Below are positions 1 to 6,964 of a stretch of 9,122 nucleotides of DNA, piece after piece. The notes under the pieces are model-generated. The model worked only from the letters and a program-made list of their open reading frames with translations. It ran no database searches and was not told the DNA's origin. How positions within the stretch are numbered: position 1 is the first letter of the stretch; each line of letters begins with the position of its first letter. This stretch comes from Neisseriaceae bacterium (GTDB taxonomy: Bacteria; Pseudomonadota; Gammaproteobacteria; Burkholderiales; Neisseriaceae), in assembly GCA_030146285.1 (NCBI GenBank), contig JASLBZ010000135.1, positions 1 through 9,122 of the forward strand, read 5' to 3'. Position numbers and translations under genes: made by a program.

Positions 1-740
1 AAGTCAAAGCACAGTTAAATGCAGCGCAAGCTGCCAAGCTTCGAGCCAGTAGTGCGGTTAACCGTGCCGAAGCAGAAACCCAAGCTCGTCATGAAATGCA
101 GCGTTTGGCAAACATTGAATTAAATAGTGCTCAAGTTTTGCAAAAAGATGCTTTGGTTTCACCTATCGAAGTGCAAAAACGCCAAACGGCCAGCTCAGGG
201 CAACAAGCTGGTGTTTCTGCTGCCAAAGCTGCTACGCATGAAGCCAAAGCCGCAGTACAAGAAGCCACAGCCATGATTGAGCGCATTGAGGCCATTAGCA
301 ATGATTTGAATATCAGAGCACCCAAAGCCGGCCGAGTGGAATACAAAATTGCCGAAGTGGGCAATGTGGTTCCTGCCGGTGGCAAAATTGTCACTTTGCT
401 GGACCCTGAAGATGTTTATATGACGGTTTTCTTGCCCACAAGAACCATTGGGCAGTTAAAATTGGGCAGTGAGGCGCGCATTGTATTGGATGGTGTCGAT
501 GCGGTTTTTCCTGCCAAAGTTAATTTTATCTCTTCTGAAGCCCAGTTCACACCCAAATACGTTCAAACCGAAGATGAGCGCGATAAATTAATGTACCGCG
601 TGAAATTGGTTGTGCCTGTGGATGTGGCTAAACAATACCAAGACTTATTCAAAGGTGGTTTAACGGGAGATGGTTATGTTTTGCTACAAGCACAACAATG
701 GCCAGCATCACTGACAGTTCAGTTACCAAAGGGTAAGTAA
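1..740 (+). CDS. yhiI: HlyD-family periplasmic adaptor (membrane fusion) protein, YhiI-like, 5'-truncated by window edge
   Basis: This is the periplasmic adaptor of an ABC exporter, linking the inner-membrane transporter to the outer-membrane channel. The frame is open from position 3 with no stop, so the gene begins upstream; 245 residues are visible, and about 100 (membrane anchor and first half of the lipoyl domain, judging from the roughly 355-residue E. coli YhiI) are missing. An internal ATG at 96 lies inside the coiled coil and is not the start. Seen in order are an Ala/Gln/Glu-rich helical hairpin (to about 310), the second lipoyl half with the motif RAPKAGRVEYKIAEVG, and a beta-barrel part with DVYMTVFLPT and AQFTPKYVQT..ERDKLMYRVK, all close to my memory of YhiI. 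The stop is 1 bp before the ATPase gene, so the genes are cotranscribed. The family call is firm; the symbol rests on remembered similarity plus gene order. Confidence 0.9.
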   Translation, partial: VKAQLNAAQAAKLRASSAVNRAEAETQARHEMQRLANIELNSAQVLQKDALVSPIEVQKRQTASSGQQAGVSAAKAATHEAKAAVQEATAMIERIEAISNDLNIRAPKAGRVEYKIAEVGNVVPAGGKIVTLLDPEDVYMTVFLPTRTIGQLKLGSEARIVLDGVDAVFPAKVNFISSEAQFTPKYVQTEDERDKLMYRVKLVVPVDVAKQYQDLFKGGLTGDGYVLLQAQQWPASLTVQLPKGK

Positions 741-741
741 C

Positions 742-3516
742 ATGGCGCATCAGCAAGTGAATGGTGAGCTGAGCACATTCAGTGTGGACTTAAAGCATGT
801 CACTCACCGTTATCAAAAGAAAATCGCCATTAATGACGTTTCATTACAGCTTAAAACAGGGACAAGCATCGGCCTTATTGGTCCCGATGGGGTAGGGAAA
901 TCCACATTATTGGCACTGATTGCTGGGGTCAAAGTGATTCAAGACGGGCAAGTTGTCGTTTTGAACGAAGACATGCGCTTAAAATCCTCACGCCAATTGA
1001 ACTCACGCAAAATCGCTTTTATGCCCCAAGGTTTGGGTAAGAATCTGTATCCGACATTGTCGGTGTATGAAAACATTGATTTTTTTGCTCGACTTTTTGG
1101 TTTGGATGCGCAAGAGCGCGCCACGCGCATTGAGCGATTGCTAGAAGCCACTGGTTTGGCGCCGTTTCCGGATAGACCTGCGGGTAAATTATCGGGCGGC
1201 ATGAAACAAAAACTCAGCTTGTGCTGCGCATTGGTTTATGACCCAGAATTGCTGATTTTAGATGAACCTACTACAGGGGTCGATCCTTTGTCTCGCAGTC
1301 AGTTTTGGGATTTGGTTGAATCCTTGCGCCAAGAGCGACCAGACATGACGGTTGTGGTTTCGACGGCGTATATTGATGAAGCACAGAATTTTGAGTATTT
1401 GCTGGCCATGGATGATGGAAAGTTGTTGGCTCATGATTTAACGAAGAATGTGCTGAAAGATACCCATAGCCAAAGCTTAGAAGAAGCTTATATGAAGCTA
1501 TTGCCAGTAGACAAGCGTGGCAATATGGATGGGCTGAACATTCCCCCTTTTGTGCCAGAACCGAATCAGCCTTATGCCATTACAGCACACAATCTGACCA
1601 AAAAATTTGGTAATTTTACTGCGGTTGATAATGTCAATTTTGAGATTGAAAAAGGCGAAATATTTGGTTTTCTGGGCTCTAATGGTTGTGGGAAAAGCAC
1701 CACCATGAAGATGCTGACCGGGTTGCTGGATGCCAGTAGTGGTAGTGCCAAGCTATTGGGACAAGTCATTGACCCCAAAGACATGCAAACACGCATGCGA
1801 GTGGGCTATATGTCGCAATCTTTTTCTTTGTATGAAGAATTAAGCGTGTATCAAAATTTGGTTTTACATGCCAAATTGTATCAAATTCCTGCCAGTGAAC
1901 AAGCCAACTTGATCAAAACAGCTTTGCATGATTTTGATTTAAGTGATGTGGCACAGCAGATGCCATCGAGCTTGTCACTTGGTATGCGCCAGCGACTGCA
2001 ATTGGCAGCAGCATGTTTGCATGGTCCTGAAGTTTTGATTCTGGATGAACCCACTTCGGGTGTTGACCCAGCCGCGCGTGATATGTTTTGGGCACATTTG
2101 ATTGATTTGTCTCGCCAAAAACGGGTGACCATTTTTGTTTCGACGCACTTCATGAACGAAGCTGAGCGTTGTGATCGCATTTCTTTTATGCATCGTGGCC
2201 GGGTTTTGGCTGTTGGCACGCCTGATGCTTTGCAAGAAAACAAACATGCCAAGACTTTAGAAGCAGCGTTTATTGCCTATTTGCAAGAAGAAATAGCACG
2301 TGAACCTGACCAAATTCCAAAGCCCAATGCCAAAGCGATTCGCCAAGAAAGCGAAGCTGAACTGAGGTTTGAACGCTCAAGCCTATTTTCGTGGTTCAAA
2401 ATGGTGGCATCCTTTAGTGCACGTGAAGCCAAGGAATTGATGCGGGACAAAATTCGGTTGGCGTTTGCCATTATTGGGCCGATTATTTTATTGATTATGG
2501 CTGCATTGAATGTTTCGTTTGATGTAAGTGATGTGAAATTCACTTATCTAGATCGTGATCAATCGGTTTTAAGCCGTCAGTTTATCGAGGAGTTTTCCGG
2601 CTCACGTTATTTTCAAGCCATGCCTGAATTAACCAGTGAGACGCAAATTAATCCATCACTACAAGCTTCTACTGTGAAGTTGGTGATTGAGATTCCACCG
2701 AATTTTGGTGCTGATTTATTGGGCAATAGGCAGCCTGAAGTGGCATTTTACATCGATGGTGCTCAACCGTTTACAGCCGAAAACGTTCGTGGTTTTGTGA
2801 CGGGTATTATGTTGCAATATACCCAAAACTTGGTAAAAAAATCAGGTTTACCTGTCGCCAGTTCAGGCTTGCCTGCCTCTTTAGAGCCACGCTTTGTTTA
2901 CAATCAATCGTTCAAAAGCATTTATGCCATTACCCCTGGCGTGTTGATGTTGGCATTGATTTTAATCCCGACGATGCTAACGGCTTTGGGCGTGGTTCGA
3001 GAAAAAGAAATTGGTTCGATTATTAATTTGTACGCATCCCCAGCATCCAGTGCGCAATACCTGATTGGCAAACAAATTCCGTATATTGTCTTGGGTTTTG
3101 TTAGTTATTTAAGTTTGGTATTTTTGTGCGTGTTTTTATTGCAAGTACCCATCAAAGGCTCATTTTGGGCAATGAGCTTGGGGGCTTTGCTATTCATTAT
3201 GTGTGCAACGGGTTTGGGTTTGTTGATCTCGACTTTGGTTAAATCTCAAGTAGCGGCCTTGTTTGGTTCTGCCATTATTTGTTTGATTCCATCCATTAAT
3301 TTCTCAGGTTTGTTGTACCCAGTATCAACGTTAACGGGCTCGGGCTTGATTGTGGGACTGGGTTTTCCATCGTCATGGTTTCAATTAATCAGTTTGGGTG
3401 CTTTTACCAAAGCCTTAAGTTTTGGCAGTTTTATCAATATGTATATGGCACTATCTGCTTTTGCGTTGGCTTATTTATTGCTCGCTTGTGTGCTATTGAA
3501 AAAACAGGAGTCATAA
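742..3516 (+). CDS. rbbA: ABC exporter with two ATPase domains fused to an ABC-2 membrane domain, RbbA/YhiH type
   Basis: This 924-residue inner-membrane protein powers export by ATP hydrolysis. NBD1 has Walker A GPDGVGKST (residues 47-55, K53), signature LSGGM (150-154) and Walker B ending D174-E175. NBD2 has Walker A GSNGCGKST (312-320, K318), signature LSLGM (411-415), Walker B ending D435-E436 and switch histidine H469 in STHFMNEA. In NBD1 the switch histidine is replaced (STAYIDEA, A209), so that site may be catalytically weak. A linker (about 510-560) leads to an ABC-2 membrane domain: one membrane helix near 573-591, a periplasmic domain to about 725, then several helices from about 734 to the end. 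E. coli RbbA (911 residues) has the same layout. The ATG at 742 is 1 bp after the adaptor stop. RbbA was described as a ribosome-associated ATPase, but the neighbours here argue for export. Confidence 0.93.
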   Translation: MAHQQVNGELSTFSVDLKHVTHRYQKKIAINDVSLQLKTGTSIGLIGPDGVGKSTLLALIAGVKVIQDGQVVVLNEDMRLKSSRQLNSRKIAFMPQGLGKNLYPTLSVYENIDFFARLFGLDAQERATRIERLLEATGLAPFPDRPAGKLSGGMKQKLSLCCALVYDPELLILDEPTTGVDPLSRSQFWDLVESLRQERPDMTVVVSTAYIDEAQNFEYLLAMDDGKLLAHDLTKNVLKDTHSQSLEEAYMKLLPVDKRGNMDGLNIPPFVPEPNQPYAITAHNLTKKFGNFTAVDNVNFEIEKGEIFGFLGSNGCGKSTTMKMLTGLLDASSGSAKLLGQVIDPKDMQTRMRVGYMSQSFSLYEELSVYQNLVLHAKLYQIPASEQANLIKTALHDFDLSDVAQQMPSSLSLGMRQRLQLAAACLHGPEVLILDEPTSGVDPAARDMFWAHLIDLSRQKRVTIFVSTHFMNEAERCDRISFMHRGRVLAVGTPDALQENKHAKTLEAAFIAYLQEEIAREPDQIPKPNAKAIRQESEAELRFERSSLFSWFKMVASFSAREAKELMRDKIRLAFAIIGPIILLIMAALNVSFDVSDVKFTYLDRDQSVLSRQFIEEFSGSRYFQAMPELTSETQINPSLQASTVKLVIEIPPNFGADLLGNRQPEVAFYIDGAQPFTAENVRGFVTGIMLQYTQNLVKKSGLPVASSGLPASLEPRFVYNQSFKSIYAITPGVLMLALILIPTMLTALGVVREKEIGSIINLYASPASSAQYLIGKQIPYIVLGFVSYLSLVFLCVFLLQVPIKGSFWAMSLGALLFIMCATGLGLLISTLVKSQVAALFGSAIICLIPSINFSGLLYPVSTLTGSGLIVGLGFPSSWFQLISLGAFTKALSFGSFINMYMALSAFALAYLLLACVLLKKQES
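2728..2739 (+). other. 12-mer identical to a Kingella-type DNA uptake sequence
   Basis: AGGCAGCCTGAA lies inside the ATPase-permease gene, where it encodes part of NRQPEV. From memory it equals the AG-kingDUS dialect of Neisseriaceae uptake sequences. A single exact 12-mer would be expected by chance far less than once in a window this size, but the coding context may constrain it. Confidence 0.45.
3506..3510 (+). promoter_or_regulatory. Ribosome binding site supporting a GTG start
   Basis: AGGAG lies 6 bp before the GTG at 3517 and within the last codons of the upstream gene. No in-frame ATG occurs before roughly residue 128 of the permease, so this site fixes GTG as the start. The upstream TAA (3514-3516) directly abuts the GTG, which favours coupled translation. 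Confidence 0.8.
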
Positions 3517-4644
3517 GTGAAACGTTGGCTTAAAAACATATCTTATTTATCTGGCAAAGAGCTGCGCAGTTTATTGACCGATGTCACGCTTTTGCTCACG
3601 ATTGCTTTTGCATTTTCGGTTGCGGTAATCAGTGTGGCCAAAGGGGTTAAGGCGGAAGTTTCCAATGCATCGGTTGCGGTTGTGGACTTTGATCACTCCA
3701 GTTTGTCGTATCAAATTCGAGACGCGGTATTGCCACCTTATTTTCAAGCGCCTGAAGTGATTGATAACCAGCAAATCAGTGAGGTCTTGGACACAGGAAA
3801 ATACATCTTTGTCTTGAATATTCCCAATAATTTTGAAAAAGATGTTCTGGCAGGTCGCAGCCCCAAAATACAGCTCTTGGTGGATGCTACTGCCATGACC
3901 CAAGCTGGTGTTGGGGTGGTTGATTTACAGCAGATTTTTACCCAAGAGATTTTGCAGTTTTTAAATATCCATCAAATTGAAAAATACATGCCAGTGCAAA
4001 CCAGCGTGCGGGTATTTTTTAATCCGAATGGGCAATCGGCTTGGTTTACTGCCATGATGCAAATTGTGATTAACGTGACTATTTTATCGATTATTTTGGT
4101 GGGCGCTGCGGTGATTCGTGAGCGTGAACATGGCACCATTGAGCACTTGTTGGTGATGCCCGTTCGTGCCAGTGAAATTGCCTTGGCCAAAATTCTGACC
4201 AATGGTGGGGTGATCTTGGTTGCCGCTTTACTGTCCATGTGGTTGATTGTACATGGGGTGCTTAATGTGCCGATTCATGGTTCTGTGCTGTTGTACGCTA
4301 TTGGGACGGCGATTTATCTTTTCTCTGTGACTTCTTTGGGCATGTACATTGCCACGATGGCGCCGACCATGCCGCAGTTTGGCTTATTATCAGCACCGGT
4401 TGCGGTGGTTTTGTATTTACTTTCTGGTGCGGCAACACCGGTTGAAAGCATGCCTGTGGCCATGCAGTATATTTCACAAATATTGCCCACCAGACAATAT
4501 GTCGCCATGACACAGAATATTTTGTATCGCGGTGCTGGATTTCAAATCGTGTGGCCAGAGTTTGCCATCATGAGTGTGATGGGCATGTTTTTCTTATGGG
4601 CTGCATTGGGGCGCTTTCGCTCCATGCTGGACAAACAAGGTTAA
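3517..4644 (+). CDS. yhhJ: ABC-2 type transporter permease, YhhJ-like
   Basis: This is a 375-residue inner-membrane permease with no ATPase of its own. It has an N-terminal membrane helix (about residues 23-42), a large periplasmic domain (about 45-180) and a cluster of five or so hydrophobic segments to the C-terminus. The cytoplasmic coupling segment typical of ABC-2 permeases is clear: VIREREHGTIEHLLVMPV followed by RASEIALAKIL. Length matches E. coli YhhJ (about 374). It starts at a GTG abutting the stop of the ATPase-permease gene. The fused partner has only one membrane domain, so I infer that this protein supplies the second half of the channel and both use the partner's two ATPase domains. 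Its membrane topology is the same as that of the partner's C-terminal half (helix, periplasmic domain, helix bundle). Confidence 0.92.
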   Translation: MKRWLKNISYLSGKELRSLLTDVTLLLTIAFAFSVAVISVAKGVKAEVSNASVAVVDFDHSSLSYQIRDAVLPPYFQAPEVIDNQQISEVLDTGKYIFVLNIPNNFEKDVLAGRSPKIQLLVDATAMTQAGVGVVDLQQIFTQEILQFLNIHQIEKYMPVQTSVRVFFNPNGQSAWFTAMMQIVINVTILSIILVGAAVIREREHGTIEHLLVMPVRASEIALAKILTNGGVILVAALLSMWLIVHGVLNVPIHGSVLLYAIGTAIYLFSVTSLGMYIATMAPTMPQFGLLSAPVAVVLYLLSGAATPVESMPVAMQYISQILPTRQYVAMTQNILYRGAGFQIVWPEFAIMSVMGMFFLWAALGRFRSMLDKQG

Positions 4645-4660
4645 GTGGGTAGGCAAAACA

Positions 4661-6127
4661 ATGAAAAAACAACAAAAAAAATGGTTGGTTGGTTTAATTA
4701 GCTTAGGGCTAGCTGCTTGTAGCAGCACTGATATTAAGGTGCAATCACAAGTAGCATTGCCCACATCTTACGAGCAAGCGCAATGGGCAGCTGCCAATGA
4801 GGTGGACTTAAGCCAGTGGTGGAAAAGTTGGCAAGATCCTGTGCTAAGCCAACTGATAGAACAAGGGCTCGAGCAAAACTTTGCTTTACAGGCTGCTAAG
4901 TTGCGCTACGAAGCCGCCAGTCATATGGCGGATCTAGCCAGACGTGACTTGTTGCCGCTAGTGGGAGCTGGTGGCAATGTTGGTTACCATGACATGAAGC
5001 TGGACAGTCCATTGAGTGACTCTAGCGCTGCCATATTGGGCGCGGTATTGCAAAGCAATGTGGGTCAGAATATCGATGTGGAAGGCAAGCATTACGCTTA
5101 TGGCGTGAGTGCATCTTGGCAACCAGATGTATTTGGTGGAAAACGCAGCGATGCGGATGCAGCCCAAGCCAGTGCCTTGGGTGTGCAAGAAGCCATTTAT
5201 GGTGCACAAATGCTGGTTAGCTCAGCCATCGCTGAGAATTATTTGTCCTTTAGAAGTGCACAGCAGCGCTTGGTGGTTTTGGACAATAGCATTGCGACAA
5301 TGGCCCAATTAAAGCGTTATGTAGAAGGTCGCTTTAAGGCAGGACAAGCGACCCGTTTTGAAGTGGATGACGTGGGCACACAACTGGCAGCCTTAAAAGC
5401 CAAGAGAGCGCCATTATTGGCTTTGATGAATTCACATGAAAAACAAATTGCGGTATTGGTGGCTCAAGATCCGGTGGGCTATCAGTTACCCAATACCCAT
5501 CATAAAACTGCCATGATTCAAGCACCCATACCATCGGGTCAAATGCCCAGTGACTTATTGCTTAAACGACCAGATTTGAGAGCGCATGAGCATACCATTA
5601 CAGCTTTATCCGCACAGCTAGCCAGTGCCAAAGCAGATTTATTACCACGCTTTTACATGAATTTTAATGCGCTTGATGGCCAAATTGGTATAGGCAGCGG
5701 TAGCAGTGTTTCGGCTTATGGCAGTATCGCCAGCTTAGGCGTGCACATGCCCATTTTCACTGCAGGTCGCATTAAGGCCAATATTGCAGCTTCCAATGCC
5801 AGACTCAATGCAGCGGCCGCCAGTTTTGACGATGCAATATTAAAAGCTTTGGCAGAAGTACAAATTGCGTACACGGCACAATACCAATTGAATCAAAGTG
5901 CGCAACAATGGCAAAGTGCTTATCAAGCCGCAACGCGACAAGCGAATCAAGCCAATAAATTGTACCAACATGGTGAGAAATTATTGAGTGATGTTTTGCT
6001 TGCAAGGCTCAATGCGCTGTCCTACCAAGATCAGTATTTGCAAACCCAACTCATGAGCAATAAAGCGGCTGTGGGTGTATACCAAGCTTTGGGCGGTGGG
6101 TGGAAAAACGACTCAGAAAAACAATAA
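4661..6127 (+). CDS. Outer-membrane efflux lipoprotein, NodT/TolC family
   Basis: This 488-residue outer-membrane channel would complete the exporter. It has a lipoprotein signal: KK-rich start, hydrophobic stretch and lipobox LAAC with the acylated cysteine at residue 20; serine at +2 fits outer-membrane sorting. Family hallmarks are SQWWKSWQDPVLSQLIEQ near the mature N-terminus, SWQPDVFGG (152-160), MPSDLLLKRPDLR (295-307), a second repeat ending with VHMPIFTAGRIKA, and a C-terminal ALGGGW. Two alternating beta-strand and long-helix repeats match outer-membrane efflux proteins in order and length. The start lies 16 bp after the permease stop with only a weak AGG (4651-4653) as ribosome site. 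An A8 run (4674-4681) falls in codons 5-7. It shares the operon with the adaptor and both permeases, and a terminator follows 32 bp after its stop. Confidence 0.93.
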   Translation: MKKQQKKWLVGLISLGLAACSSTDIKVQSQVALPTSYEQAQWAAANEVDLSQWWKSWQDPVLSQLIEQGLEQNFALQAAKLRYEAASHMADLARRDLLPLVGAGGNVGYHDMKLDSPLSDSSAAILGAVLQSNVGQNIDVEGKHYAYGVSASWQPDVFGGKRSDADAAQASALGVQEAIYGAQMLVSSAIAENYLSFRSAQQRLVVLDNSIATMAQLKRYVEGRFKAGQATRFEVDDVGTQLAALKAKRAPLLALMNSHEKQIAVLVAQDPVGYQLPNTHHKTAMIQAPIPSGQMPSDLLLKRPDLRAHEHTITALSAQLASAKADLLPRFYMNFNALDGQIGIGSGSSVSAYGSIASLGVHMPIFTAGRIKANIAASNARLNAAAASFDDAILKALAEVQIAYTAQYQLNQSAQQWQSAYQAATRQANQANKLYQHGEKLLSDVLLARLNALSYQDQYLQTQLMSNKAAVGVYQALGGGWKNDSEKQ

Positions 6128-6159
6128 AATACTGCTCACCAATGTGCGGCTACATGAAT

Positions 6160-6186
6160 AAAAAACACCCATGAGGGTGTTTTTTT
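6160..6186 (+). terminator. Rho-independent terminator of the export operon
   Basis: An 11-bp perfect stem (AAAAAACACCC at 6160-6170, GGGTGTTTTTT at 6175-6185) with a 4-base ATGA loop ends in a run of seven T. It begins 32 bp after the efflux channel's stop. The A-tract on the left makes it potentially active in both directions, although no gene converges from the right. Confidence 0.92.
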
Positions 6187-6248
6187 ATGGGCGTTGTGAT
6201 TTAAGCCGCCGATAAATTCAGCTTAACATAAACAAAATTGAGAATGCA

Positions 6249-6278
6249 TTGACAGTTAAACATCCTACCTTTTACAAT
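6249..6278 (+). promoter_or_regulatory. Sigma-70 promoter of the regulator-transporter operon
   Basis: A perfect -35 TTGACA (6249-6254) is separated by 18 bp from TACAAT (6273-6278), a five-of-six match to the -10 consensus. The predicted transcript starts near 6285, giving a leader of about 29 bases before the regulator's ATG at 6314. One copy of a 17-bp direct repeat fills the spacer, so a protein bound there would block polymerase. Confidence 0.75.
6256..6272 (+). repeat. 17-bp direct repeat, copy 1 (promoter spacer; candidate operator)
   Basis: TTAAACATCCTACCTTT sits between the -35 and -10 hexamers and is identical to copy 2, which begins 29 bp downstream. The unit is not palindromic. 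Its placement suggests an operator for the adjacent GntR-type regulator; that assignment is inferred. Confidence 0.8.
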
Positions 6279-6284
6279 GCAGCC

Positions 6285-6301
6285 TTAAACATCCTACCTT
6301 T
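6285..6301 (+). repeat. 17-bp direct repeat, copy 2 (transcription start; candidate operator)
   Basis: This is the second perfect copy of TTAAACATCCTACCTTT. It begins at the predicted transcription start and ends 12 bp before the regulator's ATG, so it fills most of the short leader. I noticed no third copy in the window. Confidence 0.8.
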
Positions 6302-6313
6302 ATTGATCATGAA

Positions 6314-6964
6314 ATGAAATCCAAAAATAATTTAACCCATACCGTTGCCAATACCATGGAAGAATGGATAGCCTCAGGCAAATGGGGTATGAATGAAAGA
6401 ATTCCCACCGAAACAGAGCTTATTGCTTTATTCAATGTCAGCCGCAATACTTTGCGTGAAGCCATTCGAGGCTTGGCTCAGGCTGGTTTGTTGGAAATAA
6501 AACAAGGCAATGGGACATTCGTTCGTGCTCAAAGCCGTTTGCAAACGGCATTATGGCAAGCCAGCACTGAGTCGCCGTTGCAAGACACCATTGCGGTGCG
6601 TTTGGCTTTAGAAAGCTTGGCAGCAAAATTGGCAGCAAAACACCGAACCGAAGCACAAATGCAGCACATTCGTGATTGCTTTTTGGCTTCGCAACAAGCC
6701 GAAAATCAAGATGCATTTTTAATGGCGGACTTGGATTTTCATTTGAGTATTGTGGCTGCATCACAAAACACACTATTGATTCAGATATATCAGCAAATTG
6801 TAACGGCTGTGGAAGCCAATATTTCGGCACAATTAACAAAAAATGAATGCCCTTTAGCACATATGCACCAAGAGCTTTTTAATGCGATTGTTGCCCAAAA
6901 CGAAAATGCTGCCGAAGCCGCAGTGATCAGCAGTATGCAAAGATTAAAGGATGCAATGCAATGA
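6314..6964 (+). CDS. GntR-family transcriptional regulator, FadR/FCD subgroup
   Basis: This 216-residue cytoplasmic DNA-binding regulator has an N-terminal winged helix-turn-helix (about residues 7-71) with the hallmarks RIPTETELIALFNVSRNTLREAI..L and the wing LEIKQGNGTFV. The rest is an all-helical FCD ligand-binding domain (about 90-216). FCD domains often bind a metal and an organic acid through Asp-x3-His plus two more histidines. Here D139, H143 and H185 are present, but no histidine follows H185, so the last ligand is missing. The start at 6314 keeps the first helix of the DNA-binding domain intact. No Shine-Dalgarno is visible, and a mini-frame ATG-AAA-TGA (6309-6317) overlaps the start. 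It overlaps the downstream transporter by 4 bp (ATGA), and a strong promoter with paired repeats lies just upstream. I infer that it represses its own operon and is released by the transporter's substrate. Confidence 0.92.
   Translation: MKSKNNLTHTVANTMEEWIASGKWGMNERIPTETELIALFNVSRNTLREAIRGLAQAGLLEIKQGNGTFVRAQSRLQTALWQASTESPLQDTIAVRLALESLAAKLAAKHRTEAQMQHIRDCFLASQQAENQDAFLMADLDFHLSIVAASQNTLLIQIYQQIVTAVEANISAQLTKNECPLAHMHQELFNAIVAQNENAAEAAVISSMQRLKDAMQ

Noticed and set aside
48..60. AGTAGTGCGGT resembling a Haemophilus-type uptake signal (AAGTGCGGT)
   Set aside because: Only an 8-of-9 match, once, inside coding sequence. Pasteurellaceae genomes would be expected to show exact copies.
131..394. 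Long open frames on the - strand opposite the adaptor and the other genes
   Set aside because: They are mirror images of well-supported + strand genes, have no recognisable domains or ribosome sites, and arise from the codon bias of the real frame.
96..740. Reading the adaptor as a complete gene starting at the ATG at 96
   Set aside because: The frame is open from position 3 and encodes more of the same Ala/Gln-rich coiled coil, and a HlyD protein without anchor and first lipoyl half would be non-functional. The gene is cut by the window edge.
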